64,000 nt of DNA, from the NCBI RefSeq assembly GCF_004000885.1, contig NZ_BIMC01000005.1, positions 238,775-302,774 of the forward strand, given 5' to 3'. Under the pieces are notes generated by a model. That model made no database searches, was not told the DNA's origin, and saw nothing but the letters and a program-made list of their open reading frames with translations. The first letter of the stretch is position 1; each line of letters opens with the position of its first letter. The position numbers and the translations under genes were made by a program. This DNA is from Paenibacillus glucanolyticus NBRC 15330. Lineage in GTDB: Bacteria > Bacillota > Bacilli > Paenibacillales > Paenibacillaceae. This document shows positions 51,100 through 60,737 of the stretch, in pieces.

Positions 51100-51903
51100 C
51101 TATTGACCTGTGTCTGCGTAATGTCTTTGCCGCAGTGCCTCGTACATGAGCACAGACGCCGCCATGGCTGCATTCAGTGATTCCGCTTGACCCGGCATCG
51201 GGATACGGATCGCGTCATCCACGATAGCCGCAACCTCAGGCGAGACACCACGGCCTTCGCTTCCAATTACAATCCAGCTTGTCCCTCTGAAATCATACTC
51301 GAAGCAGGAACGCTTCCCTTCCAGCATGGTTGTCACCAATCGGGCTCCTCGCTCTCGAGCCTCCGGCAAAATGCTCAGCAGCTCGCCCTCCAGCACCGGC
51401 AGATGAAACAGGGAGCCCATGGTAGAGCGCAGCGTCTTGGGGTTATACAAATCCGCGCAGCCGCGTCCTAGTATAACGCCAGCAGCACCTACGGCGTCCG
51501 CCCCCCGTATAATAGTTCCCACGTTGCCTGGGTCCTGAAGACCGTCCAGAACAATGACCAATCCGTTCTCGCGCATGATCAAGTCCTGCCATTGACGCGC
51601 TTCCTTCCGAACAACGGCAAACACCGGCTGCGGGGACGGAGTATCACTGACTTTTGATATCACCGCATGGGATACGCCAATCCATTCGGCGCCTTGACCC
51701 CTATCTGGAATTTGACGGAGTTCAAGGGGGATACCTTTATCCATATCATAAGCTATACACTCGATATCCGCACCGGATGACAAGGCCTCCTGCACAAGAT
51801 GGATACCTTCAACCACGTACTTGTTTTGCTTATCTCGATGTTTCTTCTCCTGCAGCTGTGCCCAGCCCTTTACCCTGGCATTCTGCGGCGATAGTATCTC
51901 CAT
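51100..51903 (-). CDS. TrmH/SpoU-family RNA 2'-O-methyltransferase (YsgA-like)
   Basis: A 267-residue SPOUT methyltransferase. N-terminal RNA-binding domain includes KHRDKQNKYVVEGIHLVQEAL (about residues 19-39). The catalytic SAM-knot motifs are LDGLQDPGNVGTIIRGADA (about residues 125-143), VIGSEGRGVS near residue 213 and IPMPGQAESLNAAMA (about residues 232-246). It methylates a ribose in RNA, likely 23S rRNA. It is near sspI, with ktrA/C between; in Bacillus ysgA and sspI are neighbours. ATG at 51903 is preferred by family length. Confidence 0.88.
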   Translation of the reverse strand: MEILSPQNARVKGWAQLQEKKHRDKQNKYVVEGIHLVQEALSSGADIECIAYDMDKGIPLELRQIPDRGQGAEWIGVSHAVISKVSDTPSPQPVFAVVRKEARQWQDLIMRENGLVIVLDGLQDPGNVGTIIRGADAVGAAGVILGRGCADLYNPKTLRSTMGSLFHLPVLEGELLSILPEARERGARLVTTMLEGKRSCFEYDFRGTSWIVIGSEGRGVSPEVAAIVDDAIRIPMPGQAESLNAAMAASVLMYEALRQRHYADTGQ

Positions 51904-51989
51904 TCTTAATCCATCCGTTCTTTGCTTATATACATTGCTGAGTTCCACTCAACCTGATACTACATTCACAAAAATTCACATTACCGACG

Positions 51990-52652
51990 TCATTTCGGAT
52001 AAGCAAGCTCCAGCTTTGTCAAATCGTTCTTATGCCCAACGATAACAAGAATATCGCCGTCCTCTATCCGGTCATCGGGACTCGGCGAGATGTTCATATC
52101 CGCGTCACTTCGGATCGCCATGACATTGCAGCCAAAACGTGCCCGAATATCAAGCTCCCTCAGATTATGACCGATCAGATCTCCGGTAGCGAGCATCTCC
52201 ATAATACTGTAGTCGTCCGATAAATCAATATAGTCCAAAATGTTCGGTGACACCAAATGATGGGCAACCCGAAGCCCCATGTCCCGTTCCGGGAATATCA
52301 CCTTGTCCGCACCGATTTTGTTAAGGACTTTACCATGCAGCTCGTTTTTCGCTTTGACGATAATGGCCGGTACACCAAGATCCTTCAGAATCAGCGTAGT
52401 CAAAATGCTGGATTGAATATCCTCGCCAATCGCCACAACCACCACGTCAAAATTCCGAATGCCCAGCGCCCGAAGCGCGTCTTCATCCGTCGAATCTGCC
52501 GATACGGCATGAGTGACCAAATTCGCGATTTCCTGTATGCGCTGTTCGCTCGCATCGACGGCTAATACGTCAAATCCCATGCTGCTTAATTCCTTGGCAA
52601 CACTTGTGCCAAAACGCCCCATACCGATTACTGCGTACTGCTTCTTAGCCAT
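51990..52652 (-). CDS. Potassium uptake regulatory subunit KtrA/KtrC (RCK domain)
   Basis: A 220-residue cytosolic RCK protein that gates KtrB/KtrD potassium channels. The nucleotide-binding GMGRFG is at residues 10-15 and the RCK_N domain spans about residues 5-125; the C-terminal RCK_C domain follows. It binds ATP/ADP or c-di-AMP in Bacilli. ATG at 52652 has GGAGGGG 8 bases upstream. No channel subunit gene is adjacent, like Bacillus ktrC. Confidence 0.9.
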   Translation of the reverse strand: MAKKQYAVIGMGRFGTSVAKELSSMGFDVLAVDASEQRIQEIANLVTHAVSADSTDEDALRALGIRNFDVVVVAIGEDIQSSILTTLILKDLGVPAIIVKAKNELHGKVLNKIGADKVIFPERDMGLRVAHHLVSPNILDYIDLSDDYSIMEMLATGDLIGHNLRELDIRARFGCNVMAIRSDADMNISPSPDDRIEDGDILVIVGHKNDLTKLELAYPK

Positions 52653-52794
52653 ATATATACCCCTCCACGAGCCTAGGTCCATTTCCTAATATGAATGATA
52701 TCAGTATATCATACTGTCCCGAATACTTGAATGTAACGGCCGCTTAACGGGTACATTACACAATGACCCTTTCATAACAAGGAGGAACATTTCC

Positions 52795-53031
52795 ATGTCC
52801 ATATTGTTAGATCTAAGGCAGGCCGTCATTCATAAAGTCCACAACCAGGACGAAGAAGAGCTGCGCTCCATGATCGAGGGTTCCGTTGACGGGCCTGAAG
52901 CCGCGCTACCGGGACTCGGTGTGATGTTTGAAATGATGTGGAAAGACATGGATGCTTCGCAGCAGAACAGCCTTGTCACTTCCCTTCACGACCATTTGAA
53001 AACCGTTACCCCCGGCAACCTGCAAGGATAA
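52795..53031 (+). CDS. sspI: Small acid-soluble spore protein SspI
   Basis: A 78-residue minor SASP. LDLRQAVIHKV at the N-terminus, LPGLGVMFEMMWK (about residues 38-50) and an acidic/Gln-rich helical remainder match Bacillus SspI, a forespore protein of unclear function. AAGGAGGAA lies about 8 bases before the ATG. A GAATG near 52730 may be part of a SigG promoter, but the -10 is weak. Shares a terminator with convergent prfC. Confidence 0.9.
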   Translation: MSILLDLRQAVIHKVHNQDEEELRSMIEGSVDGPEAALPGLGVMFEMMWKDMDASQQNSLVTSLHDHLKTVTPGNLQG

Positions 53032-53048
53032 ACCCAAGGTCAACAAAA

Positions 53049-53092
53049 AAAACAATCCCCTAAGCCGTCATAGCTGGGGGATTGTTTTCATG
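53049..53092. terminator. Bidirectional terminator between sspI and prfC
   Basis: A perfect 12-bp stem (53049-53060 with 53077-53088), A-rich on the left and T-rich on the right. Confidence 0.82.
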
Positions 53093-53113
53093 TACCGCAT
53101 TACGATCTACAAC

Positions 53114-54694
53114 TTACGGAGCCGTTTCTAGAAACTTCGCGGTTGGATTTTTATCGATTGCCGTTCTCATTGCGTACTCATTCTCGAACAGAACAACATA
53201 ATTATCCTTCTTGTCTTTCACGAGCGTTGAATTTATCCGGAACTTGGACGGATCAATGGTCTCATCCACAATCCAGCGTGCGAACTGATACGGCATCCGC
53301 TGAAGCTGGACATCGACACCATATTCACCCTTCATCCGGTATTCGAATACCTCGAACTGGAGCTGACCTACAACCCCGAGGATTGTTTCGTCGAAGCTAA
53401 CGGTACGGAATACCTGAATGGTTCCCTCCTCCGTCAGCTGGTCAATCCCCTTTTGATACTGCTTATGCTTGAGCGCGTTCTTCACCGTTACTTTCGCAAA
53501 AATCTCAGGGGAGAACGTTGGCAGCTCATCGAACACCACTTCTCGCCCTTGACTGAGGGAATCTCCGATACGGAAAATGCCCGGGTCAAACAGACCGATG
53601 ATATCGCCAGGATAAGCCTCCTGCACAATATCTCGATCCTGCGCCAGGAACTGCTGCGGCTGCGACAGCTTGATTTCCTTGCCTACGCGAACGTGTTTCA
53701 CACTCATGCCGCGCTCAAACTTACCCGACACAATTCGCAGAAAAGCGATACGATCCCGGTGAGCCGGATTCATATTGGCTTGGATCTTGAATACGTACCC
53801 GGAGAACTTCTCGTCGGTCGGTTCCACCACACCCTCCGTGCTGCGGCGCGGCTCCGGCTTCGGCGCAAGCTGAAGAAAGTTCTCCAGGAAAGTCTGAACA
53901 CCGAAATTGTTAATCGCGCTTCCAAAAAATACGGGCGTCAGCTGACCTTGCATAACTTTCTCCAGATCAAATTGGTCGCCAGCGACATCCAGAAGCTCCA
54001 GGTCCTGGCACAATTGATCATGCAGGTAATCACCGGCCATCTCACGAATCAGCGGGTCCTCATAGCCTTCGACCTTCTGTACTTTAATCTTGGAATGGTC
54101 GTCTCCCTGGAACAATTCAACCTGATTCTTAACCCTGTCGTATACACCGCACAGATCGCGTCCAGAACCGATCGGCCAGTTCATGGGTACAGAACGGATT
54201 CCGAGCACCTGCTCCAGCTCTTCCATGAGATCGAACGGACTGCGTCCTTCTCGGTCGAGCTTGTTAATAAACGTAAAGATGGGAATGCCCCGCTTGGCAC
54301 AGACCTGAAACAGCTTAATGGTCTGAGCCTCGACCCCTTTCGCAACGTCAATCAACATGACTGCGCTGTCTGCGGCCGTCAACGTACGATAGGTGTCTTC
54401 ACTAAAGTCTTGGTGACCTGGCGTATCCAATATGTTAATTCGATGCCCTAAATAATCAAATTGCATAACAGACGAGGTAACCGAGATCCCGCGCTGCTTC
54501 TCGATCTCCATCCAGTCACTCGTTGCATGCTTGCTCGCTTTACGAGCCTTAACCGATCCAGCCAGACGAATGGCGCCCCCGAACAAGAGCAGCTTCTCGG
54601 TCAGTGTTGTTTTACCGGCGTCAGGGTGGGAAATAATCGCAAACGTACGTCGCTTATCCACTTCCTGCTGCAGTTCATCTATTAGCTTTGCCAT
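53114..54694 (-). CDS. prfC: Peptide chain release factor 3 (RF3)
   Basis: A 526-residue GTPase that recycles RF1/RF2 from the ribosome after termination. G1 SHPDAGKTT (about residues 21-29), G3 DTPGHQDF (about residue 87) and G4 NKLD (about residue 141) are complete. Length and the C-terminal region ending in NPTAKFLETAP fit RF3 rather than EF-G. ATG at 54694 has AAGGGA 8 bases upstream. Bacillus subtilis lacks RF3, as I recall, whereas many Paenibacillus carry it. Confidence 0.93.
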   Translation of the reverse strand: MAKLIDELQQEVDKRRTFAIISHPDAGKTTLTEKLLLFGGAIRLAGSVKARKASKHATSDWMEIEKQRGISVTSSVMQFDYLGHRINILDTPGHQDFSEDTYRTLTAADSAVMLIDVAKGVEAQTIKLFQVCAKRGIPIFTFINKLDREGRSPFDLMEELEQVLGIRSVPMNWPIGSGRDLCGVYDRVKNQVELFQGDDHSKIKVQKVEGYEDPLIREMAGDYLHDQLCQDLELLDVAGDQFDLEKVMQGQLTPVFFGSAINNFGVQTFLENFLQLAPKPEPRRSTEGVVEPTDEKFSGYVFKIQANMNPAHRDRIAFLRIVSGKFERGMSVKHVRVGKEIKLSQPQQFLAQDRDIVQEAYPGDIIGLFDPGIFRIGDSLSQGREVVFDELPTFSPEIFAKVTVKNALKHKQYQKGIDQLTEEGTIQVFRTVSFDETILGVVGQLQFEVFEYRMKGEYGVDVQLQRMPYQFARWIVDETIDPSKFRINSTLVKDKKDNYVVLFENEYAMRTAIDKNPTAKFLETAP

Positions 54695-54751
54695 TTCACT
54701 TATCCCTTCGTAACTAAAGTCATGTATATCATTGTACCACAATTAATACGC

Positions 54752-54788
54752 AAATCATCCCCATACGCGGTGCGCATGAGGATGATTT
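54752..54788 (-). terminator. Terminator after zwf
   Basis: A perfect 9-bp stem (54752-54760 with 54780-54788) with a short GC inner stem. Confidence 0.65.
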
Positions 54789-54813
54789 TTATCACGTAAA
54801 TTTTAGAAATTGG

Positions 54814-56361
54814 TTAGTTTTTCAACCACACAACGTTATCCTCGAGTTGACCATTAACGGGCCACCAGTGGAATCCGTCTTCTTCCAGAAGCTCATCCGC
54901 CCTCTTGGGTCCCCAAGAACCTGCAGGATATGATTCCAGCTCCCCTTGGTTCTCTCTCCAGGCGTTTGCGATTCGATCCACGAAGGACCAGGCTGAAGCC
55001 ACTTCATCCCAGCGCGTAAAGTAGGTGGAATCACCGCGGGCTGCATCATGCAGCAGACGCTCATAAGCTTCAGGCGAATTGATTCCCACGATGCAGCTTT
55101 GACAGAAGTCCATCGCTACAGGAGCGATCTCCGACTCCGAACCTGGCTTCTTGGCGTTAATCTTCACGTAAATGCCTTCCATCGGGTTGACGCGGATAAC
55201 AAGTAAGTTAGGTTCCAGAGAATGCTTCTGTCCCAAATATACATTTGTTGGCATCCGTTTGAACTCGACAACAACCTCGGTTGTTTTGACTGGCAGGCGT
55301 TTGCCTGTACGGATATAGAACGGTACGCCCGCCCAACGGAAGTTATCCACGAATACTCTGGCCGCAAAATAGGTTTCTGTATTGGATTCCGGATTAACCT
55401 TGTCCTCTTCACGGTAAGCCGGCAGATCTTTGCCGCCTGCGGAGCCGTGGGTATATTGGCCGCGGACAACGTTGTTCTTCACCTCTTCATGTGAGGCATA
55501 TGGACGCAGGGAACGAAGTACCTTCACCTTCTCGTCACGGATATCCTCTGCGAGCAGACGGCTAGGCGGCTCCATTGCAATCATGGTCAGCAACTGCAGC
55601 ATATGGTTTTGTCCCATATCCCTCAGTGCGCCGGCATGGTCGTAATATCCTCCCCGCTCCTCTACGCCAACCGTTTCGCCAAGCGTAATTTGGATGTTCG
55701 CAATATGCTTGTTGTTCCAGAGCGGCTCAAAGAAAGCATTCGCAAAACGCATAACTTCGATGTTCTGTACCATTTCCTTGCCCAGATAGTGGTCGATTCG
55801 ATAAATCTCCTCTTCCTTGAACACCTTGCGGATCTCTTCGTTCAGCTTGGCAGCCGACTCCAGATCGTAGCCAAAAGGCTTCTCGATCACCAGACGGTTC
55901 CAACCTTCTCCGTCCAGCATACCGCCCTTCATCAGGTTAAACGATACGCTGCCGAACAATTCCGGTGCAAGCGCCAGATAGAACAAGCGATTACCCGGTA
56001 TATTAAATTTCGTCTCCAACTGCTCTGTTTGTTCACGAAGCTCACGGAAACCGTCAATATTGTTAATATCTAAAGATTTATATTCAAAATGCTGTGCAAA
56101 TGCATGCCATTCACTATCCTGTTCCGAACTGTATCGGCAGAATTCCTGAATCGAACGATAAACGTCCTCGCGGAACTCTTCCTGGGTGCGTGGACGCCGC
56201 GCCACGCCGATTACCGCAAAATCCTCATCCAGTTTCCCTTCACGATAAAGACTGTAGATCGCCGGAAACAACTTACGTCTTGCCAAATCACCGGTCGCTC
56301 CAAAGATGAAAAATACCGCTCCCGGTGTCTTCAATGTATCTAGATTTTGATTTTCAGCCAT
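54814..56361 (-). CDS. zwf: Glucose-6-phosphate 1-dehydrogenase
   Basis: A 515-residue enzyme that oxidises glucose-6-phosphate and makes NADPH, the first step of the oxidative pentose phosphate pathway. The coenzyme loop FGATGDLARR lies at residues 19-28, the active-site RIDHYLGKE near residue 193, and the substrate-binding EKPFGYDL near residue 160. Ribosome site GAGGAG immediately upstream of the ATG. Single gene. Confidence 0.97.
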   Translation of the reverse strand: MAENQNLDTLKTPGAVFFIFGATGDLARRKLFPAIYSLYREGKLDEDFAVIGVARRPRTQEEFREDVYRSIQEFCRYSSEQDSEWHAFAQHFEYKSLDINNIDGFRELREQTEQLETKFNIPGNRLFYLALAPELFGSVSFNLMKGGMLDGEGWNRLVIEKPFGYDLESAAKLNEEIRKVFKEEEIYRIDHYLGKEMVQNIEVMRFANAFFEPLWNNKHIANIQITLGETVGVEERGGYYDHAGALRDMGQNHMLQLLTMIAMEPPSRLLAEDIRDEKVKVLRSLRPYASHEEVKNNVVRGQYTHGSAGGKDLPAYREEDKVNPESNTETYFAARVFVDNFRWAGVPFYIRTGKRLPVKTTEVVVEFKRMPTNVYLGQKHSLEPNLLVIRVNPMEGIYVKINAKKPGSESEIAPVAMDFCQSCIVGINSPEAYERLLHDAARGDSTYFTRWDEVASAWSFVDRIANAWRENQGELESYPAGSWGPKRADELLEEDGFHWWPVNGQLEDNVVWLKN

Positions 56362-56498
56362 GGCTCCTCATTCTTTCTATGAATTATAGTGTATTTTTAT
56401 GCATCGGAACTTAACACGATGTGATGACATTTTAGCATATTCATATAAAGTATGCTATCTCATTCCACATTTTTTCATCGGAGTTTCAGAAATCATTT

Positions 56499-57317
56499 TC
56501 AGTACTCTATTGTAATGACGGGAAATCCGATCGTTATTCTATTACTTTTCTTCACCGAATCTTCATGCACCGCCATCTGCATATGAATGGGTGTGCTGCC
56601 ACTCATCACGAAAGCATCCAAGGAAGGAGCCTCATATGAACGACTCAAAGTTGTGACATCCGCATAATCTTCAACCGAGCGAATCGGCACTTCCGCGGAT
56701 ATGGACTCCTCTACCTGATTCATCGTCTCCTCGACACCCCTTGTTTTCAATGCATACCCCTGAATGGCCGCATTCCATGTGTTGGCAATGCCTGCCTGAT
56801 TCATCTCATCCTGGATGTTCTGCTGCATCGTCATCATCTCCGTGGTCTGCTCTGCTGCCTCTCCAATAAGCATCACTCTGATGTAACTGCTGCCCTCCTC
56901 GCTGAGCGCCCAATCCAGCTGCGCAGATACGCCGGAAACCTTCGCTTCAGCATGGAATACTTCGTTTCCATGAAGTCGAGCCGTAGTGACCTCTGACAGC
57001 CCAATAGCTCCCGCTAACTGATCAGCAAGCATCTTAGCTTGATCCGCAGATACGGTATTTATGATTTCTCCTTGAATTTTTACCGTTAAGAGAGCCGAAG
57101 GGTCCATGTGTTCCTCCCCCAGATCGACAAGGAGCTCCAGATCGCTTTTTGCTGCCACACCTGCTGCTTCCCATCCTGCCGAGGTTGAGACTGCTTTCGC
57201 TTGCGGAACCGTTACGCCCATATTGTCCTTCGTTGTTCCTGCAAAACCCGCCATGACACCTGCCGCTCCACACAGCAACAACATCATCACAATAATCTGT
57301 AATCGCATCTTCCGCAT
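56499..57317 (-). CDS. ywmB: YwmB family exported protein (TATA-box-binding-like fold)
   Basis: A 272-residue exported protein with an N-terminal hydrophobic signal (about residues 4-25). The remainder resembles the YwmB/DUF1779 family, which in Bacillus lies near cell-wall genes. Domain pattern: a VSGVSAQLDWALSEEG block (about residues 120-135), and a C-terminal ending in ITIGFPVITIEY. Function unknown. ATG at 57317 has GGGGAGG about 11 bases upstream; a longer start at 57350 lacks a site. Confidence 0.75.
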   Translation of the reverse strand: MRKMRLQIIVMMLLLCGAAGVMAGFAGTTKDNMGVTVPQAKAVSTSAGWEAAGVAAKSDLELLVDLGEEHMDPSALLTVKIQGEIINTVSADQAKMLADQLAGAIGLSEVTTARLHGNEVFHAEAKVSGVSAQLDWALSEEGSSYIRVMLIGEAAEQTTEMMTMQQNIQDEMNQAGIANTWNAAIQGYALKTRGVEETMNQVEESISAEVPIRSVEDYADVTTLSRSYEAPSLDAFVMSGSTPIHMQMAVHEDSVKKSNRITIGFPVITIEY

Positions 57318-57482
57318 CGTCAGCCACGCCTCCCCGTACGAATCTATCAATCTACTAAAAGGATAGCCTCGTCACAGCGGATTTATACACCCAACATGAA
57401 AAATGCGCCTCTCGCCATTAAATTCATCAGCCTGCTGATAACTTATAAATTCAATATCTATAAAAAAAAGAGCCGGCCGTTC

Positions 57483-58127
57483 TTACTCAGCCAACCCGTT
57501 CTTATATGCATATATGGCGGCCTGGGTACGATCTTCTACACCCAGCTTGCCCAAAATATTAGTCACATGAAACTTCACGGTTTTGATGCCTATAATCAAA
57601 TCATCAGCAATATCCTGATTCGACTTGCCCTGGGCCACCAATCGCAGCACTTCCATCTCGCGATCCGTGAGGTCGTTATGGGCCGGTGCTTCATTTTGCG
57701 GATGTCGGAAGCGATTCATCATCTTGGAGGCAACCTGCGACTCGAGTACCGACTGCCCCCGTGCGGCTGCACGTATCGCATCGGCTACTTCTGAAGCGCG
57801 GGAAGTCTTTAACAAGTAACTGAAGGCGCCTGCTTCGATAACCGGATACATCTTCTCATCGTCCAGATAGCTGGTCAGTACAATAACCTTAAGATTCGGG
57901 AACTGATTCATCAATTGACGCGTCGTCTCGATCCCGTCCATTCCGTCCATCACCAAGTCCATGAGCACCACATCTGGATGATATTCCTGGGCTAAGCGTA
58001 TCCCTTCCTCGCCGCTGCCGGCTTCACCAACCACCTCGATGCCATCCTCTGTACCCAGAACGGCTGCCAAACCGATCCGAACCATCTCATGATCATCCAC
58101 CAGCAGCACCTTAATCGGTGTTTCCAT
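57483..58127 (-). CDS. liaR: LiaR-like response regulator (NarL family)
   Basis: A 214-residue response regulator. Receiver domain: acidic pocket VDDHE near residue 8, phosphorylation Asp in VVLMDLVMD (about residue 53), Thr/Lys in the later switch. The DNA-binding LuxR-type HTH is LTDREMEVLRLVAQGKSNQDIADDL (about residues 148-170, broken here for length: LTDREMEVLRLVAQGK and SNQDIADDL). Starts inside the last codons of liaS (17-base overlap). It should activate the Psp/Lia genes upstream in the same operon when cell-wall antibiotics act. Confidence 0.92.
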   Translation of the reverse strand: METPIKVLLVDDHEMVRIGLAAVLGTEDGIEVVGEAGSGEEGIRLAQEYHPDVVLMDLVMDGMDGIETTRQLMNQFPNLKVIVLTSYLDDEKMYPVIEAGAFSYLLKTSRASEVADAIRAAARGQSVLESQVASKMMNRFRHPQNEAPAHNDLTDREMEVLRLVAQGKSNQDIADDLIIGIKTVKFHVTNILGKLGVEDRTQAAIYAYKNGLAE

Positions 58128-59184
58128 CTCCATCCCCCCGTTTACGTTCGTCATTTATGAGCGGCACAACAATCTCAATTCGCGTCCCTTTGCCCGGTGC
58201 TGTAATGAATTGTACCGAGCCCCCGATCTCCGTTACCCGTTCCTGCATCGTGGACAGACCGTAGGAAGTTTGTTTCTTGTCATCCAACTCGAATCCGATC
58301 CCGTCGTCCCTCAGCATCACCCGAACGGTGTTCTGCTTACGATGAATGCGAATATCCATCTTCTCCGCCTTGGAGTGCCGAAGTGTATTCGACATCGCCT
58401 CCTGAACGATACGGAACAGATGATTCTCGATCCCTTTTAGCAAATGTATGTCATCGTCCATCTCAAACGTAATTTCCATAGGTACTTTGATCCGCAGTTC
58501 CTTGATCAGATCCTTCAGTCCTTGCTCAAGCGCTTTTCCTTCGAGATAGACCGGCCGCAAATGAAGAAGCAGTGCTCTCATCTCCGACTGTGCAACGGCC
58601 GACATTTCCTCAATCAGCGCGACCTGACGCTGTGCTTTGTCAAAATCCTTATCCAGCGTTCTTCCTACGGCTGTTGCGGTCATCGAGATCGCAAACAGCT
58701 GCTGAGAAACCGCATCATGAAGCTCGCGTGCCAGACGCTGCCGCTCTTCTACAATCGCCGTGACTCTGGCTTGCTCTGCAAGCTGCGCATTGTTCGTAGA
58801 CAGTCGCTGCAGGGAAGATACTTGATCCTCCCAGCGTTTGCTGATCTTAACCAGCTGCTCGCCTAGCCTGCCCACTTCATCTTCACCGATATCGGGCATT
58901 ACGTCCGTTAGGCTGCCTTTTTCCCAGTTTACCAATGTTTCCCTTACAAGATCGACCCGGCGCTTTACCCGATATCCTTGAAAGAATCCATAAATGGCTC
59001 CAAGTCCAATCGGCAGCAGTACCAGAGTAATGCCGGCTTCGATCCGGTTCTTCCACGAATCAAACGGTTTAAGATAACCATATGTATATAATAAATAAAG
59101 AACAACGAGCATGACAACCAATCCAAGAAGGGTCCCCTCGCGCATATGTCGGGTAATCATATTTGCTTTCTTTTCTGTTTCCAC
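58111..59184 (-). CDS. liaS: LiaS-like sensor histidine kinase
   Basis: A 357-residue membrane kinase of the intramembrane-sensing type: two helices (about residues 13-33 and 45-65) with almost no external loop, then HAMP-like linker, HisKA_3 phosphoacceptor His in LARELHDAVSQQL (about residue 155), and HATPase with DDGIGFELD near residue 315. Start is GTG with AGGAGGG 8 bases upstream. It senses envelope stress through LiaF, encoded just upstream, and phosphorylates LiaR. Confidence 0.93.
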   Translation of the reverse strand: METEKKANMITRHMREGTLLGLVVMLVVLYLLYTYGYLKPFDSWKNRIEAGITLVLLPIGLGAIYGFFQGYRVKRRVDLVRETLVNWEKGSLTDVMPDIGEDEVGRLGEQLVKISKRWEDQVSSLQRLSTNNAQLAEQARVTAIVEERQRLARELHDAVSQQLFAISMTATAVGRTLDKDFDKAQRQVALIEEMSAVAQSEMRALLLHLRPVYLEGKALEQGLKDLIKELRIKVPMEITFEMDDDIHLLKGIENHLFRIVQEAMSNTLRHSKAEKMDIRIHRKQNTVRVMLRDDGIGFELDDKKQTSYGLSTMQERVTEIGGSVQFITAPGKGTRIEIVVPLINDERKRGDGDGNTD

Positions 59185-59232
59185 GGGGCAACCCTCCTGA
59201 ATGGTTTAAACAAAACAATGCTTCTGCATTTA

Positions 59233-59877
59233 TTAGGTCATTCTTATATTCAAATCTCCGCCTAAATAAGAAACAATAAATTTCACCTTATACTCACTGG
59301 CCTCATAATTAGGCGATTTATATCGAACTCGATTGAGGATGCCGGTTTCCTTCCGATCGTCCATATGAATGGAGCCAAACAGTATCGATGCTTCGATCTC
59401 CACCCCATAATAGTCAGGAATCATCAGATCAATATCGCCCAGCATTCCGTGGAACATCAGGACGGTTTGGCGTTCCTCAGGAAGCGCAAGCGATAGGTCC
59501 ACATCCGCCTCTCCAAGCACATGCCACACACTCAGACTTCGCATCACCCACGGTGCACGGTCCCAATCAAAGTTGGACATAAAGTTCTGCTTCTGAATGT
59601 ATCCTGTTGTTGTATGAGCCCGTTTGGACTTACCATAAAAAATACCTAGCGAAATCAAGCTGATGCCGATAATCAGCATGAGATGCTCCAGCAGCAGCAT
59701 CACGGCACCTACTCCGAGCAGAATGTATCCCTTCTTCACGTGACTTTCCCTGATCTGAAGGACACCTGCAAACATGAGCAGCAGGGCGACAATGGTGAAG
59801 AAACCAAACCATCGGCCGAAAAGCATAATGAATCCCAAGCTCATTAAACCAACTGCAATCCAGCGGTTTCTGTCCAT
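59233..59877 (-). CDS. liaF: LiaF-like membrane inhibitor of LiaS
   Basis: A 214-residue protein with four N-terminal membrane helices (about residues 5-95) and a C-terminal LiaF/DUF2154 beta domain (about residues 115-214) containing GMLGDIDLMIPD and ILFGSIHMD. LiaF keeps LiaS off without stress. It lies 48 bases before liaS. A hairpin at 59910-59953 separates it from the PspA gene upstream. Confidence 0.9.
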   Translation of the reverse strand: MDRNRWIAVGLMSLGFIMLFGRWFGFFTIVALLLMFAGVLQIRESHVKKGYILLGVGAVMLLLEHLMLIIGISLISLGIFYGKSKRAHTTTGYIQKQNFMSNFDWDRAPWVMRSLSVWHVLGEADVDLSLALPEERQTVLMFHGMLGDIDLMIPDYYGVEIEASILFGSIHMDDRKETGILNRVRYKSPNYEASEYKVKFIVSYLGGDLNIRMT

Positions 59878-59909
59878 GTCGCACCTCCTTGATGACCAAG
59901 ATATAAGCT

Positions 59910-59953
59910 CGGAAAAGCCATATCAGTGTGACACTCCACACTGTATGGCTTTA
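59910..59953 (-). terminator. Intergenic hairpin between pspA and liaF
   Basis: A 16-bp stem with one bulge (about 59914-59930 with 59937-59952), T4 on the minus strand. Likely a partial terminator that reduces expression of liaFSR relative to the Psp genes. Confidence 0.65.
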
Positions 59954-60049
59954 CCTGTACTATTCGGACAACTATCATACCGTATAGCATATCATATGAA
60001 CATGGATTTCGAATATGGTTTGTACTTATTTTGCTAACTTGTTAAGCAA

Positions 60050-60736
60050 TTACTCTGACTTTGAGGAATTACCCATTTTGTTTTTCAAAGCTTGCAGCTG
60101 CTCATCCACCTTCAACTGCTTCTCAGCATCCACCGGGCTGGTGTATACAGCATTGTTAGGACGGTATGGTGCACGGAGCACATCAGCTTCTGCTTCCAAC
60201 TGCATGATTTTTTCCTCCATGCGGTGGAAGCCCATCGAAGCACTGCCGCTTTCAATCGTGTGCAGGCTGCTCACTTGAGACATCTGTTTCTTCGCTTTAG
60301 CCATTTGAGCGCGGGCTACGAGCTCATTGCGCTTGTTACGCATTTTGTAGAACTCGTCTTTCATTTCATGCAGCTGAGCGACAAGCTCTTTCGCTTGAGC
60401 CTCGGATTGCAGATGCAGCTCCACATACTCGGTTTCTTTTTGATCGAAATAGATTTTTTCTTCAAGCAGCTTGCGGGCCACTTCTTCTTGACCGTTTTTC
60501 AGAGCCAATTCAGCTTGTGCTTCGCGTTGTGCAGCCATTTTTACTGCCTCATCCACACGCTGCTTCATGCGGCGCTCGTTAGCCATTTGCTTCGCAACCG
60601 TTACCTCTGCTTCATGAATTTCTGCCTCCATATCGCGCAGGTACTGATTCAACATTACGATCGGATCCTCTACTTTATCCAGCAGTTCATTCACCGATGC
60701 CTTTGTCATATCTTTAAGTCTTTTAAATACTCCCAT
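60050..60736 (-). CDS. PspA/IM30 (LiaH-like) membrane-stress protein 1
   Basis: A 228-residue coiled-coil ESCRT-III-like protein. [21 protein letters not shown] is the membrane-binding start helix; the rest is almost continuous coiled coil (about residues 25-205). It assembles into rings or rods on stressed membranes. ATG at 60736 has GGGAGAT 9 bases upstream and starts 1 base after the PspC stop. A longer frame to 60787 would overlap PspC. Paralogous to 61241-61918. Confidence 0.93.
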   Translation of the reverse strand: MGVFKRLKDMTKASVNELLDKVEDPIVMLNQYLRDMEAEIHEAEVTVAKQMANERRMKQRVDEAVKMAAQREAQAELALKNGQEEVARKLLEEKIYFDQKETEYVELHLQSEAQAKELVAQLHEMKDEFYKMRNKRNELVARAQMAKAKKQMSQVSSLHTIESGSASMGFHRMEEKIMQLEAEADVLRAPYRPNNAVYTSPVDAEKQLKVDEQLQALKNKMGNSSKSE

Positions 60737-60737
60737 G

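Noticed and set aside
53453..54451. Plus-strand frame of 332 codons
   Set aside because: Antisense shadow of prfC; no ribosome site or domain.
57455..57482. Terminator after liaR
   Set aside because: A T8 run is present on the minus strand but only a weak GC palindrome precedes it; I could not draw a convincing stem.
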